In this document: positions 9,810 through 18,078 of the stretch, one piece after another
Position numbering within the stretch: position 1 is the stretch's first letter
Layout: every line of letters starts with the position of its first letter
Assembly (NCBI GenBank): GCA_022448215.1
Contig: JAKVBB010000004.1
Coordinates: forward strand, 1-44,016
Length of the DNA: 44,016 nt
Reading direction: 5' to 3'
DNA from: Candidatus Altimarinota bacterium
Lineage (GTDB): Bacteria > Patescibacteriota > Gracilibacteria > BD1-5 > UBA6164
Position numbers and translations under genes: made by a program
The notes under the pieces: generated by a model
The model's input: the letters and a program-made list of their open reading frames with translations, nothing else
The model's database searches: none
What the model was told of the DNA's origin: nothing

Positions 9810-11345
9810 TTATTTCTCTAAAAAGTACTGAAATATTTTTTGTACCACTTGAATATTCACTCGCTGTGCTGCAAAACGATAGTGCTCTCAATCAAGTTCC
9901 TCTTGAAAAGTACATATGTGAGTATCTCAATAAAAACACTTTATACCATACTGAGTCTCTTTATCTCATAACTCTTCAATGTGAAATTTTCCACCATTTT
10001 CTTCATTATAAAATTTATACTTATTTAGAAGCGAAAAAAGCTTTACTGGAGCCATAATATTTTCGTCACAAATACGATCATAAATTACCTGAATCCACTG
10101 TTTTTGTCACAGTACGAGTGCTGAAGGAATCAACCACCCCCAATTACAAGGTGGTTCAGATACAATACAATCTGACATCTTTTGAATAATATACTCTGGA
10201 ATATTTAAATAGCTATTTTGTTCAGATGCTCGAATATAGTGCTTCATGTCGTAGGTATGTATTTCTCTTCAGAGTCTATTTTCAGTACGAATAACAAAGT
10301 TCTCTGACCTTTCTTGAGCTCTCAAATTTCTTCTCTCTGCTTCTATTTTGAGCCGTATTTCATTCATATAACTGCATAGTCTATCAAGATCATTCTTTAC
10401 GTATGAAGACTTATTTTGACGAAGAGTATTTTTTATTACACGATGTACAACAGTATCAGCATACCTCCGAATCGGTGAAGTAAAGTGAGTATAATCATGT
10501 ATTTGTAAGCCGGTATGTCATCATGATTCAGTAGAATAATATGAAATATCATTTCTCTTATCATGCCTTTTATAGATTGGTGCTATTTTTCACGCACTTT
10601 TATTGGCTGCTACTGCTGAAGATTCAATAATATCATGGGCTACACGAGTCAGTGGATTGTACGATGTATATTGTGATTGTTTTCCAAGAGAGAGTCTTCT
10701 ATCATCATCAAGATAAAATCAACCTCATGCCAGTGATCTCTGATACCTCAATTTTTCTGAAAGTTCATACAAAAGTCCGAGTTGATCATGGTACTGGGCA
10801 TCAGGATTCATAAAATCTTCTCGAAATGTTTCGTAATTATATTGCCGTTTATTTCTGAAATGAGATTCATATATCTCTTCATGTACCACATATCACTCAT
10901 GATCAATATCCATTTGAATCGTGAGTGTTTTATTTTTGCGTCACGGAATCTCAGCAAGCGATAAAAGATCATTTGAAAGACGATGATCAATCATAGGGAT
11001 AATATGGTCTTGCCAGTATATACTGGTCGTTCGCTTGAGTGCCTCCCGATCTATTGGGGTATTCTCATCAAAATACTCTATCACATCAGATATATGTACA
11101 AAGAGACAATACCCTTTCTGAGTTTTTTCAACCCATATAGCGTCATCTAAATCCATAGAATTTTTTCCATCTATCGTAATTCATTCGACCTCTTTTCGAT
11201 GAAGAGCATTATCTGTAATTCAGTGTCGTAAAATATCCTCTACTTGAACTTTTACCTCATCAGGAAATACGGTAGAAAGTAGTTCATTATGAGAGGGAAT
11301 AACAATCTCTTTTGAAAAACCTACAGCATGTAAATAAGAAGACAT
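9810..11345 (-). CDS. RNase II/R-family 3'-5' exoribonuclease, RNB domain only
   Basis: The protein has 511 residues, from ATG 11345 to TAA 9810-9812. The catalytic RNB motif is clear: [16 protein letters not shown] carries the Mg-binding aspartates, then [34 protein letters not shown] and [14 protein letters not shown]. RNase II/R degrades single-stranded RNA 3' to 5' in the cytoplasm. At 511 residues it is much shorter than RNase R (about 650-810), because the RNB core begins about 65 residues from the start, so the cold-shock domains are missing. No clear S1 domain is visible at the C-terminus. It follows the 11368-12327 gene by 22 nt, probably in one transcript ending at the hairpin 9784-9807. 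Confidence 0.82.
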
Positions 11346-11367
11346 AGATGACAAAGAAGAGGAAATA

Positions 11368-12327
11368 TTATTTTACAATTTTTAGCTCTGGTTTAGAACT
11401 ACTTGTAGAGGTAATTATTTTATCTCAATGAGAACTCGATACAACTCTTAGTTCTCACATTTGTCCAGTTCCTCATATTTTTTTGAGCTTTAATTCGTAA
11501 TAATGTCTTTGTGCTATAAGTGTATTTAAAAAGAAATCTTCTTTTTGATGATCTTCTATATCTTGGTTTTGTTCATAAAAATCAAGTTTCTGATTTACAT
11601 AAGTATCTAATAAGTCATCATCAAATATACCATCTTCTCAATTATGGTATGCAATCATATCATTATATCTCTGTAAATATTGCATATATTTTTCCTTTCT
11701 ACTTTCATCAGATACAATATTACCATTCATATCTATATCAACTATTTCATCACTTCTATAAATAGATGCTGAGTATACACATGTGTCTTCATCATCTCCG
11801 ATAATACTAAAAATTTCTCATCGAACATTAATAGGGAGTACTTGATGATTTAAAGTGTCTGATAAGATATACCATATTCCACCTACTTGGAAGTCTCGAT
11901 TTTCAGAATTTTGAAGATTTTCATGATGAGCAATAATATCTTGTACTCTTGTTTGAAAGATATTTCATACAGTAGACATAGAAACATCTTTCAATTGAGT
12001 ATAAATTTCCTCACAAGCAAGTACAGCCACAGCAATTTGATCTGATGTATATTTCCATACTTCTGAACTTGTTGTAACATTGTTATTAAAGTCCTCTCTT
12101 ACATAAGCAAGGAAAGCTTCCATATCTATTCTATCCGAAAAAATTTCTTGAATAAAATCATAAAATTCAGGAGTAAAACTTCCTGTTTCTTCTTTTCTTC
12201 TAAAATCCATGTTTTTTCAAGGGTATTTCTTCTTATGCCACTGCTTTAACCATTTATATACAAGTTTATTTTTAAAGATATCTGATATATTATCACAGTG
12301 TGTTTCTCATTTAATAATATAATTCAT
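11368..12327 (-). CDS. hypothetical protein, 319 aa
   Basis: I do not recognise this protein. I chose ATG 12327 (MNYIIKGETHCDN) because the code-25 frame runs from there through two UGA glycines into MDFRRKEETG; an internal start at 12210 would give 280 residues. The protein is acidic and mostly helical (FYDFIQEIFSDRIDMEAFLA, AVAVLACEEIYTQL), with a more beta-like middle (FQVGGIWYILSD, VRGEIFSIIGDDEDTC) and a charged C-terminus rich in Ser/Thr (VVSSSHGDKIITSTSSSK). It has no signal peptide and no membrane segment. It lies 22 nt before the exoribonuclease start, so a link to RNA metabolism is possible but unproven. Confidence 0.55.
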
Positions 12328-12466
12328 TTCAGCAAAATTAGGAGGACTTATTATACACTATATAATATAATAATATATTTTGATTTGTCTAGTACTTGGC
12401 ATACTCTAAAAAAACAAATAAAAAAACATTCTCTACATATGTATTAAATGTTTTTTCGTTTTTCAA

Positions 12467-12699
12467 TGGCAGGCCCACTAGGAATCGGTGCTTCCATCCC
12501 GCTAAAGCGGGACTCCAGTCAGCCATTCGGTGATTGCTCTTATTCATCGCAATCAGTTTCCATCTTTGCGCTACGCGCAGACTGGAAACCAGAGCCTCAG
12601 TTCGATTCCTTAATACAAACTATCTTTTGCAACCAAAAAATACCCTCACTTACGTTTGGGTATTTTTTTAGTTACAAATGGCAGGCCCACTAGGAATCG
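12467..12699 (-). mobile_element. small tRNA-3'-end element, tRNA-Trp copy
   Basis: The last 21 nt of tRNA-Trp (12679-12699, T-loop C to the CCA end) recur exactly at 12467-12487 in direct orientation, bracketing about 190 bp of non-coding DNA. In tRNA orientation this DNA contains a terminator, then GGAATCG, AACTGAGG, a hairpin (TTTCCAGTCTGCGC...), ATTGCGATGAATAAGAGCAA, CACCGAATGGC, a hairpin around CCCGCTTTAGCGGG, then CGATTCC, which opens the repeated tRNA end. GGAATCG and CGATTCC can pair and close the whole unit. The layout is what a tyrosine-recombinase element leaves in a tRNA gene, but it is far too small to encode anything. The same architecture occurs at tRNA-His. Confidence 0.7.
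12633..12670 (-). terminator. terminator after tRNA-Trp
   Basis: AATACCC (12639-12645) pairs with GGGTATT (12658-12664), with A/T runs on both outer sides. It lies 9 nt past the CCA end of tRNA-Trp, inside the 12467-12699 unit. Confidence 0.65.
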
Positions 12700-12753
12700 A
12701 ACCTAGAGCGCGGGATTTGGAGTCCCGAATTTTAGCCGTTAAACTATGGGCCT
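12679..12753 (-). tRNA. tRNA-Trp (anticodon CCA)
   Basis: This is a 75-nt cloverleaf: acceptor AGGCCCA/TGGGCCT, anticodon stem CGGGA/TCCCG with loop CTCCAAA, T-arm CTAGG-TTCGATT-CCTAG, and an encoded CCA. Anticodon CCA reads only UGG, as expected where UGA is reassigned to glycine. The tRNA-Gly(UCA) that must decode UGA is not in this window. Confidence 0.95.
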
Positions 12754-12766
12754 AAATTCCCTCATT

Positions 12767-12820
12767 ATTTCCTCCCCCTTAATAGGGGGGAGGTGTCCGA
12801 TAGGACGGAGGGGGGTTATA
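12767..12820. repeat. C/G-rich hairpin repeat, short form
   Basis: CCTCCCCCTTAATAGGGGG forms a hairpin, followed by a GTCCGATAGGAC palindrome and GGAGGGGGGTT. It resembles one half of the 120-bp element at 5988-6106. It lies between tRNA-Trp and the tsf stop and may end tsf transcription. Confidence 0.65.
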
Positions 12821-12830
12821 AAAAACCGAA

Positions 12831-13616
12831 TTAGATACTAAATCGAGTAAACGATTCAAGAGCACCTTCACCGATAAAAGCTTTTACTTTTACATTTGGA
12901 TCAATAACAAAAGCTTGTTCAGTAAGAGAAATTTCTGATTTAAATTTCCCCATTTTTCCTTCAATAATTTTGAGAAGAACATCATCTGATTTGTTCCCCA
13001 TTTTTTCGTCGTTTTTCATCGCTTCGAGTTGAATAGATTTTTCTTTTTCAACGATTTCGTCTGAAATATCTTCTGGAGTAAGGTATTCTGGATTTGCAGC
13101 TGTAACGTGCATAGCTACTTGTTTGAGTTTTTCTTCATCCGTACCAGATACTGCAGATACTACTGCTGCAAGTTTAGCATTTGAGTGAACATATGATGCA
13201 ACCGCACCAGCAGAAATAATAGTATAATCTTTTACTTGAAGATTTTCTCCAAGTTCAAGAGCAAATTCTTTGTTGATCATTTCTTGAGCTTGATCTTTTG
13301 AATCAGCACCATTTTCTTTTAAAAATTCTGCTACTTGAGTAAGCATACCTTTAAAGTTATCAGAATTTGCAAGAAAATCTGTTTCACAGCTGACAGAAAT
13401 TACGTATGCATTTCCATCTTCTACTACTACTTTGATTCATCCTTCTGTTGTTTCTCTGTCTGCTTTTTTTGCTGCTTTTGCAAGACCTTTTTTTCGTAGC
13501 TCATCAATAGCTGCTTGAATATCACCATTTGTCTCAGTAAGTGCTTTTTTACATTCCATCATACCAATACCAGTGATTTCTCTCAGTTCTTTTACTTGTG
13601 CTGCAGTAATTGCCAT
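12831..13616 (-). CDS. tsf: translation elongation factor Ts
   Basis: The protein has 261 residues, from ATG 13616 to TAA 12831-12833. The N-terminal UBA-like domain reads [20 protein letters not shown] then [16 protein letters not shown]. The core starts with the EF-Ts signature [17 protein letters not shown], followed by the dimerisation part with [20 protein letters not shown]-Ts exchanges GDP for GTP on EF-Tu in the cytoplasm. Only one glycine (EGGIKV, near 13437) uses UGA. Gene order on the minus strand is rpsA, rpsB, tsf. The rpsB-tsf pairing is conserved in bacteria, but hairpin repeats occupy both junctions here. Confidence 0.96.
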
Positions 13617-13642
13617 AGTTTTATGAGATTAGATATTAAATT

Positions 13643-13707
13643 AACCACCCCTACTCTCTTTGTTGGTCTCCCCTCCTTAATAAGGAGGAGTTAGGGGTGG
13701 TGGGGGG
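13643..13707. repeat. C/G-rich hairpin repeat between rpsB and tsf
   Basis: The outer arms AACCACCCCTA and TTAGGGGTGGT are inverted, and an inner hairpin CTCCTTAATAAGGAG sits between them. Being in the rpsB-tsf junction, it could attenuate read-through or protect the rpsB 3' end. Confidence 0.65.
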
Positions 13708-13708
13708 A

Positions 13709-14524
13709 TTATTTTTCTTCTGTTTTTTTAGCTGGAGTTTTTTTCGCAGCTGGTTTTTTGGTGGTTTCTTTTTTTTCAGCTGTTTTTTCTTCCATTTTCT
13801 TTACAGGAGCTTTTTTTGCTCCAGTAGCTGGTCGAACCGGTGCTTTTACTTTGATATTTTTCAAAACGTTTGCAAGTTCTGCTCCAATAAAATCTGAAGA
13901 TTTTGTTGCATTTGTATTTGCAGGAATAATAGCTTCCACTACAGAATCATCACCATTTGTACTCGCTACACCATATACTTTTAAACCAAGACTATTCCCT
14001 TCTCGAACTGCTTGTGTTTCATATACAGTATCAAATACAAAAAGTACTTCAGGTACTCGTTTCATTTCTTTCAAACCTTTAAATGCTTTATCAAGTTTTT
14101 CAAGTTCAAGGAGTTTTCCTGCTTTTTCTTTTTTAGTGAGTTGATCAAATGTATTATTTTCTGCATCTCTTTTGAGTTGAAGATAGGTATTAATTCTTCT
14201 TTTGATTGTTTTGAAATTTGTAAGAAGACCAGGAACCCATTTTTCTGAAACATAGTAGTGTCCAGTTTCTTCAGCAAGTTTTACAAATGCATCTCGTGAT
14301 TGCAGTTTTGTTGCAACAAAAAGAATTTTTTTCCCTTCTGATGCAAGTGCTGAAAGTTCTTTTTTAACAAGTTCGAGTTGTTCTGACGTTTTAACAAGAT
14401 TAATAACGTGAATTCCATTTACACTTCCATAAATGTAGTCTCGCATTCTTGGGCTCCAATAATTTGTTTTGTTCCCAATGTGGAGAAGGTTATCAAACAT
14501 TAAATTGAGTTGTTTTTTGTCCAT
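13709..14524 (-). CDS. rpsB: 30S ribosomal protein S2
   Basis: The protein has 271 residues, from ATG 14524 to TAA 13709-13711. S2 hallmarks are HIGNKTNYWSPRMRDYIYGS near residue 16 (normally HxGH...W.P.M..YI...), KILFVATKLQSRDAF, SEKWVPGLLTNFKTI, and FVFDTVYETQAVREGNSLGL. The last 45 residues are a Lys/Ala/Pro tail (KKPAAKKTPAKK) not found in most S2 proteins. It assembles late onto the 30S back and holds S1. No UGA codon is used for any glycine, unlike most genes here. Confidence 0.95.
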   Translation of the reverse strand: MDKKQLNLMFDNLLHIGNKTNYWSPRMRDYIYGSVNGIHVINLVKTSEQLELVKKELSALASEGKKILFVATKLQSRDAFVKLAEETGHYYVSEKWVPGLLTNFKTIKRRINTYLQLKRDAENNTFDQLTKKEKAGKLLELEKLDKAFKGLKEMKRVPEVLFVFDTVYETQAVREGNSLGLKVYGVASTNGDDSVVEAIIPANTNATKSSDFIGAELANVLKNIKVKAPVRPATGAKKAPVKKMEEKTAEKKETTKKPAAKKTPAKKTEEK

Positions 14525-14562
14525 GTGTGTTATATTTAATCAATTAAGCAAGATCCTCTTCG

Positions 14563-14725
14563 TTCCTCCCCTGCTAGGGGGAGGTCAGGTGGGGAGTCTT
14601 TATATAAATATTTCTGTTCCTTCATGAGAGGATTCCCAAAAATATCTTATTTCCTACTTCCCCCTTGAAGGCCTTTAGGTCATCCTTTTGGATTATCCTA
14701 AAGTAAGGGGTATTGAGGAAGTTAG
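14563..14725. repeat. composite C/G-rich repeats between rpsA and rpsB
   Basis: Two pieces are visible: CCTCCCCTGCTAGGGGGAGG at 14565-14584 and a longer unit at 14651-14725. The longer unit has an inner GGCCTTTAGGTCATCC motif, which recurs at 41600-41616. The CTGCTAG core also occurs in the insertion inside mutY (19828-19873). Confidence 0.6.
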
Positions 14726-14731
14726 AAAGTT

Positions 14732-15928
14732 TTATTTTTCTTCTTTTTTTGCTTCTTCTACTTCTTTTTCTACTTTTTCTACTTCATCGTCTGATGATTT
14801 AGCTGCTTTTTTGTCTTCTTTTTTAGGAGCATCTTTTGGTGCTTCTTGAAGCGCTTTAAGAGAAAGACCAATTCGTTTTTTCTCTGGTTCAAAGTTGATA
14901 ACTTTTGCTTCAACTTCTTCACCTACTTTTACATAATCTCTAATATCTGTCACTACATTGTGAGAGATTTCTGAAAGATGAATCAAACCTTGAATTCCAC
15001 CTTCGAGATCCATAAATGCACCAAATTTTGAAATTCGTGAGATAGGAGCTTTCACTGTATCGTTGAGTTTCACTTTTTTTGCCAATACATCCCAAGGATT
15101 TTCTTTGAGTCGTTTGATAGAAAGAGAAATTTTTTCAGAATCAAGTCCAATAATTTTTACTTTTACTTTCATTCCAACTTTTGCAAATTTTGAAGGATCA
15201 TTTACATGTCCCCAATCAATCTCAGAAACGTGCACAAGACCTTCTAGACCATCAAATGTAACAAAAAGACCGTATGAAAGAATACCAGAAACCACTCCTT
15301 CCACAATATCACCTTCTTTAAGATTTTTGAGTGCTTCTTCTCTGTTTTCTTCGATCGCAGCTTTTTCAGAGAAAATAATTTTCTTTCCTCCTTCGTCTAC
15401 ATTAATAACTCGTACTTTGAAATCTTCTCATACAAGTCCTTCAAGATGAGCAAGAATTTTTTCTGGATCTGCTCCTTCTACACGAGGATAGTGAAGTGGA
15501 GTCAATTGAGAAACCGGAATAAACCCTTTGAGTCCATCAATGTCAACCAAAAGACCTCATTTGTTGGCTTCGGTTGGTCGTACACTGATCACTTCGTTTG
15601 ATTCATTGTACTTTGTAAGGTTGCTCAAATTTTTTGCTTGATTCGCTCGTTTTAGAGAAAGAATCAAAAGACCTCTTTCAATAGAATCTCCAAGAACCAT
15701 TACATCAATTCCTTGACCTGCTTGAAGTTCACTTAAATCAGTAGTATTACCAATTTCTTTACTCACTACCAATCCTGAAAATTGGTTATTTACGTTTACG
15801 AGAATATTTTTTTTCTCGATTTTTACGATCGTTCCAGAGATTATTTCACCTTCTTTTGGGTATTGAATTTCTGGAGATGCGTCAAAGAGCTCTTGAAATA
15901 GAGCCATATTGTTTTCTGCCATCTGCAT
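14732..15928 (-). CDS. rpsA: 30S ribosomal protein S1
   Basis: The protein has 398 residues, from ATG 15928 (a second ATG at 15922) to TAA 14732-14734. Four S1/OB repeats follow each other: EGEIISGTIVKIEKKNILVN, then GGLLVDIDGLKGFIPVSQL, then EGVVSGILSYGLFVTFDGLE with GLVHVSEIDWG, then SRISKFGAFMDLEGG with GLIHLSEISH. A Lys/Glu-rich tail ends the protein. E. coli S1 has six repeats; four is usual for CPR and Gram-positive versions. It binds mRNA and aids initiation, which may matter where Shine-Dalgarno signals are weak, as they are in this window. Only two UGA glycines were seen. Confidence 0.93.
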
Positions 15929-15965
15929 AAAAACGTTATAAAATAAAATGTTCTAAAAGACTTTT

Positions 15966-15993
15966 TGTATTTTCCTCGCGGAGCGAGAAAATA
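15966..15993. promoter_or_regulatory. hairpin upstream of rpsA
   Basis: GTATTTTCCTCGC and GCGAGAAAATAC are near-perfect inverted arms around GGA, 38-65 nt upstream of the rpsA start. No T-run follows on the minus strand, so it is not a standard terminator. A leader structure used for S1 autoregulation is possible but only inferred. Confidence 0.4.
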
Positions 15994-16137
15994 CACTTAT
16001 GTCTTGTATAAAAGAATATGTAAACTATGATATAGTTTGTTCAGACTTTAGATCAAATCTGATATTCTTAAAAGTTAGGTAGTAAAAATTTTGAAATGAA
16101 TTTTTGAAAATTTTCACTATAAAACCTTTAAAAAAAA

Positions 16138-16321
16138 TGGGGTGCCCGATGGGGTTCGGCTCTCTACGAGTAGGCCATTCGTTTTTATTGCTCTTATTCA
16201 TCGCAATAAAATTTTGCTTCCGCAAAACCCTCAGTTTCTCACCCTCAACACTCAACTATAATTATAGCATTGTGTAAAATAGGTTTTTTTATTTGTATAA
16301 TGGGGTGCCCGATGGGGTTCG
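16138..16321 (-). mobile_element. small tRNA-3'-end element, tRNA-His copy
   Basis: The last 21 nt of tRNA-His (16301-16321) recur exactly at 16138-16158 in direct orientation, around about 140 bp of non-coding DNA. In tRNA orientation it reads AAACTGAGG, hairpin TTTTGCGGAAGCAAAA, ATTGCGATGAATAAGAGCAA, AAAACGAATGGC, a loop CTACTCGTAG, then the repeated tRNA end, which begins in the T-loop at the same base as in the tRNA-Trp element. The three conserved blocks are shared with 12467-12699, while the hairpins between them differ in sequence. Confidence 0.7.
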
Positions 16322-16378
16322 AACCCACGACCTCCAGAGTCACAACCTGGCATTCTAACCAACTGAACTACGGGCACC
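16301..16378 (-). tRNA. tRNA-His (anticodon GTG)
   Basis: This is a 78-nt cloverleaf with encoded G-1 opposite C73, the HisRS identity pair, acceptor GTGCCCG/CGGGCAC, anticodon stem CCAGG/TCTGG with loop TTGTGAC, T-arm GTGGG-TTCGAAC-CCCAT and an encoded CCA. Confidence 0.95.
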
Positions 16379-16457
16379 ATAACGTAAAAAATGACCTTCA
16401 ATTTTTGAAAGCAAGGAGAGTATATGAAAATTGTCATTGTTGTCAAAAGAAAAATAC

Positions 16458-16485
16458 TTGATTTTTCCCATCAGAAGAATATAAT
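16458..16485 (+). promoter_or_regulatory. sigma70-type promoter for the 70-aa gene
   Basis: TTGATT (16458-16463), a 16-nt spacer and TATAAT (16480-16485) end about 30 nt before ATG 16517. This supports that start over a longer upstream frame beginning at 16424. Confidence 0.55.
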
Positions 16486-16516
16486 GACTATAATTTATTG
16501 TATAATTTTTTTGATT

Positions 16517-16729
16517 ATGAGAGCAAATCAATTAAATACACCGACATCACTCAAAGAAGGTCAACAAAAAATGGGACCACTTATTTCGAGTTTATCACCC
16601 GAGGAATTCAAAAATATAAATCTAGATGCTATTCTTGAAGCTGGAAGTGTTCCAGTATTTCAATGAACACCTACTCTATCAACTCGTGATTTAGCAGATA
16701 GTACCTATGATATGAGAGATATACACTAG
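16517..16729 (+). CDS. small hypothetical protein, 70 aa
   Basis: I do not recognise this protein. It runs from ATG 16517 (MRANQLNTPTSLKEGQQ) to TAG 16727-16729 with one UGA glycine (16666-16668). The sequence is soluble, Ser/Asp/Leu-rich and lacks membrane segments (SSLSPEEFKNINLDAILEAG). It has a recognisable promoter at 16458-16485 and a perfect 16-bp terminator right after the stop, so it looks like a real single-gene unit. An earlier start at 16424 is possible but would run through the promoter. Confidence 0.5.
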
Positions 16730-16732
16730 AGG

Positions 16733-16767
16733 CAATAAAAAAAGACCATGCTGGTCTTTTTTTATTG
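16733..16767. terminator. perfect bidirectional terminator
   Basis: A 16-bp perfect stem (16733-16748 with 16752-16767) has a 3-nt loop; inner arms are AAAAAAAGACCA and TGGTCTTTTTTT. It serves the + strand 70-aa gene and the convergent diguanylate cyclase gene, whose TAA (16762-16764) lies in the stem. Confidence 0.85.
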
Positions 16768-18012
16768 TGCTTTTTTTCTTACTCATACATGTGGGAATTT
16801 TTTCTCTATTTTTTCAGTCATAAACCTTCCGGATTCCTGTGATGTATATGATTCTATATAACTTGATTTTAAAGTTTCTTCATTCTTTTTTGCTGTTTCT
16901 TTAGATTCTTTTTTTGCCTTATACATAGCTCTATCAGCAAGTTGCATAAGTATAGAAAAATTTATAATGAGAGTATTTTTCTCTTTTGGGTCATAGGTAG
17001 ATCATCCAATACTGATAGAAAGGTTTATAGGTAATACTTCTCCAGTCTCTTCATTGATAAACTCATAGCTATTTAATTCTGCCATTATTTTTTCTGCTAT
17101 GATTTGTAATTGTTCTTTAGATACACCAACCAAAAGTGCAGAGAATTCATCTCATCCCCAATGTGTAGGAAATGAAAAATACTCTTCCCCATCAATATTT
17201 ATTCCTGGAATTTTTTCAAAAATACCTAAGAGGGTTTCACCAACTACTTTAATAATTAGATCTCCTGCCAAATGACCAAATCTATCATTGATACTTTTAA
17301 AAGAATTAATATCTATCATAAAAGTTGAAACAGGTATTTCTTTTTCCTGTCACATTTTAAGGTATTTTTTTCCCCACTCATTATGAAATGATTTATTAAA
17401 CATCCCAGTAAGAGCGTTTCGTATCGCTGCCTCGCTCGTACATTTTTCGTGATATAATTTTTCCACCACTGACCAAAAGCTATTATTGATATCTGTGTAA
17501 AATTCTTCGCTCAATCCTGATTTTTCTGAGTCACTTAATCATCCATAATATTGCATTCATGAAACCGGCATACTTCTATTCAATGACAAAGCTTTTATGT
17601 TATCAAGAGAACATGCTTCTAAAAAGAATTTTGGACTCTTTTTTAATTCAGAGATAAAAGTAGCGAGCATTGATCCAATAGAGATATTCTCTTCATTTTG
17701 AATTCACATATAAAACTCCATTTCCGAAACATCATCTCACATACTCTGAATATTTTCAAATAACTCCCGAGTACTTTTTGCCTCTAAAAATCATCGGCAT
17801 ATTTTATTCTGAAGATCTTGATTTACATGTTGTGAAATTTTTATTCATTGTTCTGCAATTTCTTTTTCTCTTTTACTGAGACAATTCAGTATTTTATCTA
17901 CAAGACTATTATATTCTTTTTGTTCATTTAAAACTCATACAGCAATACTTTTCCGACATTTTTCAACTTGCTCTTTAAAAGCTACAGCTGTCTCCTTATT
18001 TTTGTTAGTCAT
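16762..18012 (-). CDS. GGDEF-domain diguanylate cyclase
   Basis: The protein has 416 residues, from ATG 18012 to TAA 16762-16764. The first ~225 residues are helical and soluble, with no membrane segment. The catalytic domain is complete: LTGMFNKSFHNEW, FMIDINSFKSINDRFGHLAG, the A-site THWGGDEFSALLVG with canonical GGDEF, NLSISIGGSTYD and LADRAMYKAKKES. The second Gly of GGDEF is a UGA (17152-17154). The enzyme joins two GTP to cyclic di-GMP. An I-site RxxD five residues before GGDEF is not evident. The N-terminus may be a globin-like or other sensor; I cannot name it. No c-di-GMP effector or phosphodiesterase is seen nearby. Confidence 0.9.
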
Positions 18013-18057
18013 AATAAAATCTAAAAAATAATTTAATTTAATATATGTACTAAAAAA

Positions 18058-18078
18058 AATAAGTCAAGAAGACTTATT
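18058..18078 (-). terminator. terminator overlapping the quinone reductase stop
   Basis: AATAAGTC (18058-18065) pairs with GACTTATT (18071-18078), with T-runs on both sides. The TAA stop (18074-18076) is part of the stem. Confidence 0.7.

Noticed and set aside
12448-12693. An 81-residue + strand ORF over the tRNA-Trp element
   Set aside because: It is the antisense of the tRNA 3' end, the terminator and the conserved RNA blocks. Its composition follows the hairpins, not codon structure.
16025-16255. A 76-residue minus-strand ORF over the tRNA-His element
   Set aside because: It runs through the hairpins and the repeated tRNA end, and no homologous peptide is encoded by the sister element.
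12679-16378. Interpreting UGA as tryptophan (code 4) or selenocysteine
   Set aside because: UGA falls at P-loop and turn glycines, tRNA-Trp has anticodon CCA, and no SECIS-like context recurs after UGA codons.
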